From the NCBI GenBank assembly GCA_025766275.1, contig JAFKAC010000029.1, positions 675,838-739,837 of the forward strand: a stretch of 64,000 bases of DNA. The letters run 5' to 3'. A program made the position numbers and the translations under genes. Each line of letters starts with the position of its first letter. The first letter of the stretch is position 1. Origin of the DNA: Lactarius indigo (lineage: Eukaryota > Basidiomycota > Agaricomycetes > Russulales > Russulaceae). Shown piece by piece: positions 31,216-42,407 of the stretch. The notes beneath the pieces are model-generated. The model made no database searches, was not told where the DNA came from, and saw only the letters and a program-made list of their open reading frames with translations.

Positions 31216-33744
31216 ATGTCCGCCCCGCTGGATAAGTTTCCCATTGATCTTAACAAGTACAAAAAGTTGTGGAGCTTCACAACCCAGACTTCGTATTCGA
31301 GCTTACCTTGCCACACACAGGCTAAAGCTCGATTCTAACAATCCTCGGCTCACTGATGAGCAAAGGCAGACGCTGAAGCACAACATCCAGCTCCTACGCG
31401 ATGCCATCGTCTTATTCACCTCCACTGGTGCCGCTCGCGGTGTCAGTGGACATACGGGTCAGTTTAATCAGCTCGCTTCGGGCGTGGTTATCTTGATGCC
31501 TCGCAAGGCCCGCGTCTTAGTAGAGCTTCATGCTATCCGTGATCGGCACTCACAAATATGATTCCTTACCATCTAGGCGGTCCTTATGACACCGTGCCGG
31601 AACTATGCATTCTTCTCTCCCTCTTCGAGTCATCCAACAAGTATTACCCAGTTGTCTTCGATGAAGCCGGTTAGTTATTCTCTCACTCAAGGGATCTTCT
31701 GGAGCTAACGTACCAGCCCAGGCCACCGCGTCGCAACGCAGTACCTTCTCTCCGCGCTCGAGGGACACATCCCCGCGGAGCACCTCCTGCAGTACCGAGC
31801 AGCGGAATCGAAGCTGCCAGGTCATCCCGAGCTCGGCCTTACACCAGGTGTCAAATTCTCCTCGGGCCGCCTCGGACACATGTGGCCCATGGTTAATGGT
31901 GTCGCGCTGGCCAATCGCGACAAGACTATTTTCTGTCTTGGTTCCGATGGCTCGCAGCAGGAGGGAAACGACGCCGAGGCCGCTCGCCTGGCAGTTGCGC
32001 AGAGGTTGAATGTGAAGCTCATCATCGATGACAACAATGTTACCATTGCCGGATACCCGTCCGAGTATCTTAAAGGCTACGAGCTGCCCAGGACGCTCGC
32101 CGGGCATGGTCTAGAAGTCATTACAGTTCAAGGCGAAGATATCGACGCACTCTGGAGTGCATTTGTCAAAGCGCTCACTTACAATGGCCCTGTCGCTAGT
32201 GGGTCTTTCACTCGCTGTTTTGACCTCTGTCCCATGCGCTGATTCTGTGGGTAGTCGTGGCAAAACGCGTCATGGCTCCGGGTGTTCCAGATATCGAAGG
32301 GAGCAACCACGGCCACGATGTGATTCCGGTCAAAAGTGCACTCTCTTATTTCAAGCGTCGCGGATACCCTGACGAAAAGTATAACGAGATTGAGAACATT
32401 CTGTCGAACATCAAACCCTCCGCCGTCCCGTACCTGTACGTCGGCTCTACACGTGAGAACAATGCGAATCGCGTCGTGTTTGGAGAAGCCGTGAATGCTG
32501 TACTTGATGGGCTCTCCAAAGAAGAGGCTGCGAAGAAAGTCATGGTCATCGACAGTCCGTATCGTCTTTACGACATTCGATGCGGGGCTGACCTTGACGT
32601 GCAGGTGATCTCGAGGGTTCTACCGGTCTGAAGGTGATCCACCAGAAACACCCCGAGGTGTTCGTTCCTTTTGGGGTCATGGAACGTGGTAACTTCTCCG
32701 CTGCGGCGGGCTTTGGCTTCGAACCCGACAAATTTGGCGTTTTTTCGACGTTCTCCGCCTTCCTCGAGATGGTCGTGTCCGAGGTCACAATGGCGAGGTT
32801 GAACAACTGCAATGTGCTCTGTCATTTCTCTCACTCTGGGGGTGCGTGACCTCGTACCATCTGCCATGCACGCACTTTGATGATACCTCGCAGTCGATGA
32901 GATCGCTGACAACACCTGTCACTTCGGCATCAATTCCTTCTTTGCCGACAACGGCCTCGACGATGTGCACTCTTGGTTGTACTTCCCGGCAGATGCACTG
33001 CAAATGCGTGCAATCATCAAACGCGTGTTCTTTGAGCGTGGCCTGCGCTTCGTCTTCTCCACACGCGCCAAGGTGCCGTATCTGCTCAAACCGGGCTCAG
33101 ATGATAAACTTTTCGACGATGATTACGAGTTCGTACCTGGCAAGGATGAAATCATCCTGGAGGGAAGGGCTGGATACGTCGTCTCCTACGGTGACATGCT
33201 GTATCGCAGTTATGATGCGGTTCTACGCGTGCGCCAGGAAGGCTTGGACGTGGGTCTCATCAACAAACCCACTCTCAATCTCGTCGATGAGCAGGTGAGC
33301 GTCGATCCCATGTCAACCAGTACCTTGCGTTGTCGACACATCACGTGCAGACAATCAAGAAGATCGGATCGAGCCCGTTCGTGCTCGTTGTTGAATCGCT
33401 CAGCCGGAAGACCGGAGTATGTGAAAAGCACTGCATGTCCCTACGATTGCGTTAAGCTGTTTCCATTGTAGCTTGGCTCGAGATTTGGCACTTGGCTCCT
33501 CGAGCGTCAGCTCACGCCGAAATATGGCTATCTGGGAACTCACAAAGAGGGTGATCGCCGCTTATTCCCTAACTGGATTGAGAATACTCAAAATTACTAA
33601 CCAGGATGCGGTGGGTTGCAAGAGCAAATTACATTCCAAGGCCTGGACCCGCAGTGTATGTGGTTGATCATATCCTTGCACATACCTTGCATTGAATCGT
33701 CTCGCATAGCGATCATCGCCAAAATCAAGACGCTCTCTCATTAA
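31216..33744 (+). CDS. Transketolase-like ThDP enzyme
   Basis: Eleven exons give 642 aa: 31216-31268, 31321-31457, 31577-31669, 31722-32198, 32255-32554, 32605-32841, 32894-33294, 33351-33416, 33472-33550, 33605-33655 and 33710-33744. Introns are 50-56 nt except one of 119. The thiamine-diphosphate/Mg motif is visible as GSDGSQQEGNDAEA followed by KLIIDDNN about 25 residues later. The pyrimidine-binding domain contains VMERGNFSAAAGFGFEP. The C-terminal domain ends GLGSRFGTWLLE, then GTHKEGCGGLQEQI and FQGLDP. The N-terminal HTGGPYDTVPEL replaces the HPGAPMG-type motif of canonical transketolase. It belongs to the transketolase superfamily but is a divergent branch, so the exact donor and acceptor are unknown. 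The start codon gives MSAPLDKFPIDLNKYKK. Confidence 0.85.
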
Positions 33745-33896
33745 ACAATGATGTAAAAATAGCGAAGGAAGTGATTCATGTAAGAGAGACGAAGAGAGCA
33801 TTGCATGTACTGTAGTCGGGCTTGGGGAATTTGAGCCGGGCCGATCGACTCCGCGCAAGGAGGTGGTGACTGAGTTCGGGAACAATTTGAGGGACA

Positions 33897-34562
33897 ATGG
33901 CTCCGAAAGAGCCAACAAAACATCAGCTCTCTTCTCGCCTTACCTATAGCCAACGCACACCTGCATTCTTGCGCAAGCTCCAGAGTCAAGTATCTGGAAT
34001 TCCAGACGACGATAGCGATAACGAAGGCCAGGAATTTGAAGATGACGGTTCAGGACGGCCGCCCATTCCCCGTCGCCCTGCGATCCCAGAGCGTCCTGCC
34101 GACAACCCCGGAAGTGGAGATGAAGATGTGGACGACGAAGCGCCGCAGGTGGTGGTGCTGAAGGAAGGAAAACACCTCAGTGAGCGGGAGGCTCAGAATG
34201 AGAAACGCAAAGGTAAGACTGAGGGATGCGAGCCGTCCGAAGCCGTTTCGTGTCACAATCTCACGAGTATGCGTACCACCTCAGCGAAAGGATTACCTCC
34301 TCTACCTGATCCCGCGGCGGTGGCACCACAACCCTCGTCGTCGGGTGACGCAAAGGACCCCAAGAAGAAGTCGACGAAGGAGGAGAAGGAGACCAAGGGC
34401 CTCTCGTTTTCATCCAGACCATCCTCCTCGACCAAACCGACGACGGCTAAACGGAAGGCTGTAGGTGACGGTCGTAGTGAAGGTCCCTACGTCGGTGTAC
34501 CAGCACCGAAAGGTAAAATGAAAAAGCCCAAGGTGGGCTTGTCCTTCGCGGATGACGCATGA
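33897..34562 (+). CDS. DUF4604 family protein
   Basis: Two exons, 33897-34212 and 34285-34562, give 197 aa; the 72-nt intron is a multiple of three, so retention would also be readable. Family features: an N-terminal SSRLTYSQRTPAFLRKLQSQ, an acidic region, then DEAPQVVVLKEGKHLSE. The Lys/Ser-rich C-terminus contains GLSFSSRPSSS, repeats of KKK, and ends KVGLSFADDA. DUF4604 proteins are small, conserved, charged eukaryotic proteins of unknown function, probably nuclear. It follows the transketolase-like gene on the same strand after 150 bp. Confidence 0.8.
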   Translation: MAPKEPTKHQLSSRLTYSQRTPAFLRKLQSQVSGIPDDDSDNEGQEFEDDGSGRPPIPRRPAIPERPADNPGSGDEDVDDEAPQVVVLKEGKHLSEREAQNEKRKGKTEGCEPSEAVSCHNLTSMRTTSAKGLPPLPDPAAVAPQPSSSGDAKDPKKKSTKEEKETKGLSFSSRPSSSTKPTTAKRKAVGDGRSEGPYVGVPAPKGKMKKPKVGLSFADDA

Positions 34563-35575
34563 ATTACGAGGCGTGCGTGCGTATATACTTCAACTCTTCT
34601 GGGCTCACTTTTCGTCATCGTGATATCTCTTCCCCCTCATGCCGCAGTGGTGCACGCTACTCCGAGATTCCCTCCGTATCGCGCTCATCGATATGGCTGT
34701 TCGGAACCCGAGATACCTTCTTTGGCTCACAGCGTGTTGTGGTTTAGGACGCATGCGCTTCACCAAATCGCCAGTGACTTTGTGATCTATTCGTGTATGC
34801 GTATGACCAACGATGGGTCCCATTGCTAATCGACAGAACGAATTACCTCCTGTAACTTTGGTAATTCAGTTTATAATACGCCCAGCTAGATTTGCAGTGT
34901 CTTTACAAAATACCCGGGAAACAGCAAAGATTGGGCGCCCATGGGATCATCTGCAAGAACGTTGTTAGACTCCGTGTTGAAATTTCGTCCAACCTCTATT
35001 TTGCACGTGCATCACATGGCGTCTTCTACACCGTCGAAGTTGTACGTCCGGCTCTTCCCTTCCCAGGTCGACTCAAGCCACCCCAAGCAATTGACTACAT
35101 CTACTCAAGTGGTATCACTACTCTCGTCACTTGCATACCCAAGCGATCCTTGTCTAGCGCCAGCAGGACAAGTCCCTTGAGCAGATACAAGGGACTCTTG
35201 GGGCCATAATATTCAAGCCTCGCATTGTGACTACACACTGCTGAAGCGCCGAACACACTCACATCTACGACAAGAAGATCACCGCGATGCTAACCTAAGG
35301 TGGTTCGGCCGTCTGGTGCGTGATGGGCCTACATCTAGGTCCCCGGGTTATAAGGATGAACCGCATTCAGAACGTATAGTATCATGTCCCATCAATTACG
35401 ATCTGCTTCGCTGTAATGTCCAAATTATGAATACGTAATTGAGCCATTACTGTGGGAGTTATGTAATCAAAAGTGTCCAAGACTGAAAGTACTGAACTCT
35501 GGCCCGAGCCATCATATCAATTATCATACCCTGACTAGTCACCCTCTGGTATATGGTACTCGCTGTGAGTCGTTG
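34563..35575. other. Intergenic, possible third module relic
   Basis: Mostly featureless. At about 35175-35250 the plus strand has a stretch (gatacaagggactcttgg..) resembling 37375-37440 of the duplicated zinc-finger module. About 35400-35540 resembles 37830-37980. These may be remnants of an older copy or the flank of the duplication unit. Confidence 0.35.
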
Positions 35576-36261
35576 TTATTGTTGATGCTGATCCCGCATG
35601 TGCCTTTGGAGCGCATCTTTTCTGCAGCAAGGTGTGTTGCACACCTGGCAGATGTACCCCTCTCCGCCGTGGACAGTTATTTCGTGTCGTCTTGCGTCGC
35701 TCTTTCGGCTGAACACCTTGTTGCACTGGCTGCATACCCCGCCTTCCTCCTTTTTTTTCCTGGACTTCTTCCCCAGTCCCGTTGCGAGGTTGCTCGTGGA
35801 TGGCGTGGGGCTTTCAAGCTGCAGCTCGTTGACCTGCCTCGAGAGATCCATATCAACATCCTCGTTCTCCCAATTCGACTGCCAATTTGTGGCACCACCG
35901 AGCGACAATCCAACCGGTGTGGGAAGGAAGCTCGGTTGGGTCGCGGTTGCGCTGGACTCCGGGTAGCCCAGATTTTGTGCGTTACCTGGTTCTCCGTACG
36001 TCTGCCGGTCGAGGACTTGTTCAAGGCTTTTATTGTAGTTTCCGAGGAATTGGTCGTCGTACACGTCCTATTTGGTCACAGAGCGTCGGACATCATGTCC
36101 ACCGAGACCATTGTGCAACTCACGTTAGATAGGAACTCTTCATGGGTTTCACTGGGCCGCAACATACTTCCCCAAAAGTTGTCATTGGGATACAAGTCAT
36201 TTGGTTGGGCTGTCTGTTGGCCCCAGTTCTGTGATGTGTTGCTGGCTGACATGCACTGCAT
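35576..36261 (-). CDS. C2H2 zinc-finger protein, module copy A
   Basis: Two exons, 36261-36124 and 36067-35576, give 209 aa, with a 56-nt phase-0 intron. Two adjacent C-terminal C2H2 fingers are visible: CSQCNKVFSRKSDARRHEIT.VH and CQVCNTPCCRKDALQRHMRDQH. They are preceded by a basic patch (KKSRKKKEEG). The N-terminal two-thirds is Asn/Gln/Ser-rich, with SQNWGQQTAQPNDLYP in exon 1 and NWQSNWENEDVDMDLSRQV before the fingers. It is probably a DNA-binding transcription factor. The gene at 38045-38771 is a clear paralogue with the same intron position. Upstream coding sequence beyond 36261 cannot be excluded. Confidence 0.75.
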
Positions 36262-37006
36262 AATCCAAGTCAATGACCATGTCGTGAATGGACGCAATAT
36301 GGCTGGGATGAATGAAGATCTTCTCGTATCGGGGGACCAACAGTGGCTCTTGGACCATTTGTCACTACTCACCGTGAACGCGTCGGATACGGGCAGGAGA
36401 AGAGGGGAGAAGAAGCTCACGTAGAAAGGTACGCCTTCGACCCCCCCCCCCTTTTATTTTCAAGACCATGCTGTGTCCTTCTGGTTGCAAGAAATCGAGA
36501 AATATAAAGCAGTTCAGCCCTATCACTGCTCTACACTCCCGTCTCATTTTGCTTCCACCCGACGTGCTTTGGCCATACTTACTGAAAATGGAATTTCTGT
36601 GACCCAAAAAAGGGAATTGATCAGTTAGACGCGCTGTCGTCCCGTTTGGCGCCCAAAGTTTGGCGGGGACTGTGGCGGAACACGAGGCGATGGCTATACT
36701 CCTGTCCGTTATCTCTTCCACAAGTGGCAGTGTATCTATTATTGCCCTGAGGCCCTAGCACATGTGTGTGTGTGGATAAAGCGTCAGCCTCGATGGAGAC
36801 AGTGCGTGGGCCCGCTTAGACGAACGGTGGTGTCATCGATCAAGGGTCAGTCTCAGGTTAGATTTCTTGGTTTACGCAACTTTCAGTAGAGCGTTGTGTT
36901 AGGGATAATATAGATAGGTAGCAAAGAATATGTGAGGCAGTTGAAAATTACAAGCACCTACAAAGACATGAAGCAATCCTACGGTGTGTAACTTCGGAGT
37001 TGGCGA

Positions 37007-37440
37007 GTGGAGACGGGCGAACTAACAAGTGCGCTTGGCCTCTCGATAACCGACGTCCTTGTCAGTCATTCGTTTAAGGAGAGGTCACAATGCTGCAGTC
37101 GAAGCTGCCTCCCTCCCACACCGTGCAATAATGAGTACGCGGCGTCTCTCCGTATCCTTGTCTCATCCACCGGCTTTGTCTATGCTTAACTCCCATTCAA
37201 GGTACACGCACCCGTACTCTGGTGCGTACGCCTCGTGGTGTACGAGTGGACCCGCTTGCTCGTCGCCCACACGGCTTTGGTCGAGACTAGTGGCACTGAA
37301 TAAGGGCAGACGTCGGGTGTATGGTCCTCAGTCGGCTAGCTCTGGGTTACGTCCCTTATCAGACACAAGGGACCCTTGTGGTCATACACAAGTCGCAGAC
37401 CATTACTACGTGCTGCTGAAGGGACATGAACTCCTATAAG
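37007..37440 (-). pseudogene. Decayed copy of the second module gene
   Basis: The plus-strand text here parallels 39590-40110, the 3' part of the intact gene 39644-40873. Examples are the block with acaatgctgcagtcgaagc, the one with gtacacgcacccgtactctgg, and cccgcttgctcgtcg. In the minus reading the finger region is interrupted by frame changes and stops, and no long frame survives. It is the dead partner of copy A. Confidence 0.65.
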
Positions 37441-38044
37441 ATCACTCAAAAATTCCTAACTCCAGATTGTGCGTCATAGCAACGCACCGTGACATCGCCA
37501 GGCCAAGGGCCTTCCATATTGTTTAACTCGCTGAACGTGACCCACCTAGTGAGTGAGTGGGCCCATATTTATATCTCTCAGTTATCGTAGATTGGATAAA
37601 TAGTACAGTAATGAAATACGTGCCCGATAGAAACGAATACTGTAATGTTCGATTCCGAGACAGAATACGCGTATATACGATGAGTCACGTGGACCTACAA
37701 CTTAATAGCGTTGACCAACAAAACCCACGTTGACATACCCCCCGTCTCTAGTCTCCGAGATATAATGACGCGACAACTTTCAGAACGTTTACCCCATCGA
37801 ATTTTACGAAAGTCTGTTCTGTATGGTTTGTTTTAATGTCCTAATTATGAAAATTCAACGCATCAAAGGTTATGTGATCAAAAGAGAAGTCCGAAGTCTG
37901 ATGCTGCGACCCATGTTCCTGTCCCTCGTGTCATTTATGATAATTCCGCCTGACCACAATCTTGTCAGCCACTATCTGGTGCGTAATGAAACAAATTTCC
38001 TACCTTCTGACAATTGCTTATTCCAATGTGGTTGGAGGTTAGTG

Positions 38045-38771
38045 TTAGTGTTGGTCCCGAATGTGCCTCTGTAGCGCGTCTTTGCGGCTGCAAATGATAT
38101 TGCACAGAGGGCATGCGTGTACCTCCCTCCCGTGCGCCGTGTTCTCATGTCGCCTGACATCACTCTTACGGCTGAACGTTTGATTACACTGGGCGCAAAC
38201 CCCGCTTTCCTCCTTTTTCCTAGATTTTTTCGGCTCCCCTGGTCCCGCCGCAGAGTTGCTCGTGGATGGCATCGCGTATTCAAGCTGCAGCTCGCGAACT
38301 CGCATCGAGAGATCCACGTCAACCTCACTCTCCCAACTCGACTGCCAATTTGCGTCACTACCGTCGCTCGGGGATTCCCCGAGTGGTAGGAATCCGATCC
38401 CCATCGTGACTGGTAGAGGCGTAGGGACAAAGCTCGGGTGCATTGTGGTTGCGCTGGACTCCAGGTACCCCAGGTGGTGCGTTTCACCTGGTCCTCCGTA
38501 CGTCTCCGGGTTGAACGCTTGTTGAAGGTTGACATCGTAATTGCTGAGAAACAGCTCGTAATTGTTCTATTTGGTCATAAAGCGTCGGACGTCGTATCTA
38601 CCCAGACAATTGTAAACTCACGTTGGATGAGAATACGCTCTGTTCATGGGTATCACCAAACTGCAGCCCACTTCCCCAAAATATGTCATTAGAGGTGGAG
38701 TATAACTCATTTGGTTGCGTGGTCAGCTGGCCCCAGTTTTGTGATGTTCTTCTGACCGGCATGCACTGCAT
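38045..38771 (-). CDS. C2H2 zinc-finger protein, module copy B
   Basis: Two exons, 38771-38622 and 38566-38045, give 223 aa, with a 55-nt phase-0 intron at the same place as in copy A. Two C-terminal fingers are seen: CAQCNQTFSRKSDVRRHENT.AH and CPLCNIICSRKDALQRHIRDQH. The basic patch EPKKSRKKEESG precedes them. The N-terminal part shares SQNWGQLTTQPNELYS and DANWQSSWESEVDVDLSMRV with copy A. It is presumably nuclear and sequence-specific. It diverges from copy A mostly in the linker (SFVPTPLPVTMGIGF region). Expression and targets are unknown. Confidence 0.75.
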
Positions 38772-39643
38772 CATAACTCAAGTCAATGTCCATGTCGCAA
38801 AGTGACGCGATATGGAGAGCCGGCAGTGGGCAGTTGTCACCACTCACCGCTCAAAGACTCAAAAGAAAATGCGTCGGACACGAGCAGAAGAAGTGGACTC
38901 AGTAAGGAGGGTTCGGTTGGGTGTTCACGTTGGAAGGTACGCTCTTCAACTCCCCTTTTATTTCCAAGGATCATGCTGTGTCCGTCTAGTTTGCAAGAAA
39001 TTGAGAGTTGTAAAGCAGTTCAGCCCTATCACTGCTCTATGCTACCATCTCACTTTGCTTCCGCTCGACGTGCTTCAGACGTCCCTACAAAAATGGATTG
39101 TGTGTTGCCCAAAAAAGGAAAGTAGCCAGTTAGACGCGCTGTCGTCTCGTTTAGCGCCTAAAGATGACGGCGACCAAGGGGAACACGAGGCAATGGCTAT
39201 GCTCCCGTCCGTCATCTCTTCCGCGGTAGACGATGATGGCGGTGTATATAGCATCGCTTACTTCCCTAGCACTGGTGCCTTAATAAAATCAAAGTCTCAC
39301 CAGACGCAGCGCATAGGCCCGCTTGGACGATGCTGAGGCGACAATCCCCTGTTCACCTGCGTTTCTCGCGTTTTTTGAACGTCATTGGTCAAGGGTCAGT
39401 CTCGGGCACTTCTGGGCTCAGTTTCTTTGTTCGTGCAAGTTCTTGGTAGCGAATTGTCGTGTTAAATGATAACATGGTCTCATCATCAGGGGATAGGTAG
39501 CGAAGAACACGCGAGGCGGTTGAAAAATTACAGGTATACAGACGATGAAGCGATCCTAAGGTGTGTAAGTTTAAAGTTGGAGTGTGAAGGCGAGCAAACT
39601 GACGAGTGCATTTGGGCTTTCCAGAATTGATGTCCATGCTCAA
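38772..39643. other. Spacer between module genes
   Basis: This holds the 5' flank of the copy B first gene and the 3' flank of the second gene. It is homologous to 36262-37006 in unit A. The frames here show no domain. Confidence 0.45.
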
Positions 39644-40873
39644 TCATTCACCTACGCCTTCCGTCCCCTGTACTTGAGCTTTCAAGCCACCGTGCTTCTT
39701 CCGCAGGTGGCGAGACATGGCGTCAGATCGCGTGAAGGAGATGTCACAAATGCTGCAGTCAAAGCCGCCTCCAACGCCGTGTGACAAGGAATGCACGGCG
39801 TGTCTCTCCCAGTCGCTATCCCGCACAAATCTGGAGCCGCACTGGCACACCCAGCGTCCGCCAGCTCGGTCTGTGGCTAGCTCGTATTCGGCGTACACGT
39901 CCCCGTACTTGGTGCGTATGCTCCGCATCGTGCGATCGGTGCCCGCTTGCTCATCGTGCTCGTTACTTCGGACAGGACTACTGGTAGAGGGTGCAGTAGA
40001 CTGCTCCGCAGAACCCAGGACACCAGGCCAACTCGAGGCCAACGCACTTGCAGACTGGTGTTCTAGAGCTTGATAGGGGGGTCCCCGTTGAATAGGAGCA
40101 GATGTCGAGGGTGTGAACGGGAGGTACGACCCTAAGGTCGGTGGGGGCGATTGGGCGGGATAGTGGTCGTCTGGTGGCGAAGCGCTGTGAGCGCTTTCGA
40201 GTCGGGTGTAGACAGTAGGCGCCCCGGCATAACTGAAGTGAGCAGGTACGTCCTCTTGGTCCTCGAATGCGGTTGGACTTCTCTCTAGCCGGGCTAGGCC
40301 CATGTGGGTGTGTGTGGGCCAGGTTGACTGAATTGACCTTTGCATGTCATGGTTTGTCAAGCGTGCGTGAGGTTGATCCGCGAACTCAGGAGCTGACATA
40401 TCCGAATGTAGATCCATCCAGAAGACATCGTTCGCGTCACAGATTGTTCTTAGAGAATCCTGCGGAAGGTACGCACGCTGGTCTGATGTGGAGCGCGAGC
40501 TGGCCAACGTCCTGGGTCGGGGGACACCCACCGTGTAAGGTGAATTTGGGTCGAGTCTGACGTGATATTGTTCGGGGGCAGAACCTGACAACGGCCCATG
40601 AGGGGGGAATGTCTGCGGTGGAGGGAAATTCGGGAATAACTGCGCTCTCGTGAGACGTTCTTTGCGAACCAGCACCAATTGACTCACGTCTGTGCCCACA
40701 GAATGTACATGGCGTTGTATGCCTGGTGCCGTCCTCCCCTCCTGATCGTTATGCATGAACGCGGGTGCAACCAACGTACTTGGGGGTAGTAAGTGGCGGC
40801 TGGTATATGTCGTTACAAGACCGCCTCCCCTCGTGACTTGGTAACTCTTTCGATGTGCGTCGGAGGGGTTCAT
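39644..40873 (-). CDS. C2H2 zinc-finger protein, second module gene
   Basis: This is a single-exon frame of 409 aa starting MNPSDAHRKSYQ. The first ~310 residues are Ser/Pro/Thr/His-rich without a domain. The C-terminus has GDVYAEYELATDRAGGRW, then an atypical finger with CxC spacing (CQCGSRFVRDSDWERHAV..H). A canonical C2H2 finger follows: CSICDISFTRSDAMSRHLRKKH. The pair resembles the two-finger ends of the neighbouring genes, suggesting a common origin. A decayed copy lies at 37007-37440. It is probably a transcription factor; the unusual first finger may bind metal poorly. The start has no upstream in-frame extension supported by composition. Confidence 0.74.
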   Translation of the reverse strand: MNPSDAHRKSYQVTRGGGLVTTYTSRHLLPPSTLVAPAFMHNDQEGRTAPGIQRHVHSVGTDVSQLVLVRKERLTRAQLFPNFPPPQTFPPHGPLSGSAPEQYHVRLDPNSPYTVGVPRPRTLASSRSTSDQRAYLPQDSLRTICDANDVFWMDLHSDMSAPEFADQPHARLTNHDMQRSIQSTWPTHTHMGLARLERSPTAFEDQEDVPAHFSYAGAPTVYTRLESAHSASPPDDHYPAQSPPPTLGSYLPFTPSTSAPIQRGPPYQALEHQSASALASSWPGVLGSAEQSTAPSTSSPVRSNEHDEQAGTDRTMRSIRTKYGDVYAEYELATDRAGGRWVCQCGSRFVRDSDWERHAVHSLSHGVGGGFDCSICDISFTRSDAMSRHLRKKHGGLKAQVQGTEGVGE

Positions 40874-42407
40874 CGTCTGTGAATTATCGCGGGTGGTTAT
40901 TCGGTCCAGGCTCCAGATGGCAGTATGCCTCAGGTGGTGTTAATGCACGAGGGGGGGTATTGGTGATCGTTGGGTCTGCCTCTACATATTTTGTATCAGG
41001 ACCTTCGGATTATTTGGATGGCATCTCCACTTTGTGTGGCACCAGTTCGCCTAGGCCCCGCCATTCGGGGCTTCAAATACTTCGAAGCTTTCAGCTCTTC
41101 GATGTCCTCCATCATTCCCCGCTATTGGCTGAGCGATGCGCCTAAATATACGAACTATATTCATAAGGGTCAAATACGACCAATGCGTCCGGGTTCCTGT
41201 AAAAGGTTTTGTTCAAAATGGGGCAATGTGGTCATTCGATAGGCTGCGCTACCTTACCGAGATCCATTTGCATGGACTTGGACTCGCCACTGGGTTTGGC
41301 AGCTTATCTGTCGGCCGTCTCCATCATGCAACGTGGCAGGTCAGGTTTCCCGGAATTTCTAACGCTGTTCACATGTCCGACCACCTGGGTTTCATATCAC
41401 CGTGCCGGCATCATATTTGCACGACCATTGTGTTCTCGGCCAGGACCATCCAGCGGCGGGAAAGACAAGGAGCCAGTGAAGACTGGGTATGCTTGGGGTA
41501 GACCTCCGTCTGATGTGGTTGAGTGTAGTTACGGCGTAAATACCATGGCCAGGCCCACGGCGTCTAAGCTTTGATGCGGTTCTGGGTTGGAGGCCTGAGG
41601 GTCCATATTCCCGGGTCCCGGAATTTTCTCTTCTACCTGACGTTACAACGCCATATGAGATGAGGTCCCCATAAATTATGTCGATAATTGACCACAGCTG
41701 ACTGTTGCTTTGAGGTCGTGAGAACCACTAGCTCCAAGTTTCCGTACCACGCCATCTGGGGAACTAGTTGTCAGGCTAAGCCAAGCTACTGTCAGGACTG
41801 TCCTAACTCCTAAGAGCCGATGGTTTGTTCACCTTCCTTGCGGAGGGTGTCGGGAGACACCCTCCGCAATAGGTTCATGGGTGGGCTTGAATGAGGCTTT
41901 CACTTCGCCTTTGTGGCTACGCCGTAACCTGTGGAAAAGCGGACTACAAAGGTCTCTAGTATTCGAATGTGGCGACTCAAAGTACTGGAAGCGGTTATCT
42001 TGATCGTTGATGAATGTAATGTACTACCGGCGGCACCGGACGAAGGCTAATCAAAACTCAGCCATCTAGAGATGTTGATCGTGGTGTCTGAGTTCGGATG
42101 TCAGGTGGCCTTCAGGGTCCTTAGCCAGGTATGGTGCAAGAGACCGAGGAGGAATAAGAGGGGCAAAAATATTTGTGTCCTTGAATCTTATGTTTCAAAT
42201 CGGATTAATGGCGTCGAATACTCCAGTTAACATATTATTGCAAGGTATCTAAGTTATTATATTAAACAGTGGCGAGGTAATGAGAGAGGCTACAATAATG
42301 AAATACTACCAGTCAGAAGAACGTACAACGTCATCAGTCATTCTACCAACACAAGTGACAACAGGACAAGATACATTCCGTCTGAATTTGAGAACTGGAG
42401 ACGAACC
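40874..42407. other. Intergenic region
   Basis: About 1.5 kb without a supported gene. Plus-strand frames at 40855-41574 overlap each other in different phases and show no known motif. A perfect hairpin at 41838-41869 is listed separately. Confidence 0.45.
41838..41869. repeat. Perfect 14-bp stem hairpin
   Basis: TTGCGGAGGGTGTC (41838-41851), a four-base loop GGGA, then the exact reverse complement GACACCCTCCGCAA (41856-41869). It is GC-rich and stands in intergenic sequence about 540 bp past the zinc-finger gene stop at 42408. It could be a palindromic protein-binding site, a structured RNA end, or a footprint of element excision. Confidence 0.8.

Larger units (their letters stand above)
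35380..40110. repeat. Tandem segmental duplication (two-gene zinc-finger module)
   Basis: Two units of about 2-2.5 kb lie head-to-tail: unit A about 35380-37440 and unit B about 37830-40110, with unit B's second gene continuing to 40873. Similarity covers the first zinc-finger gene, the spacer (for example gcagttcagccctatcactg at about 36509 and about 39017) and the 3' half of the second gene. Nucleotide similarity in spacers shows a fairly recent duplication; the coding parts have diverged. Confidence 0.7.
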
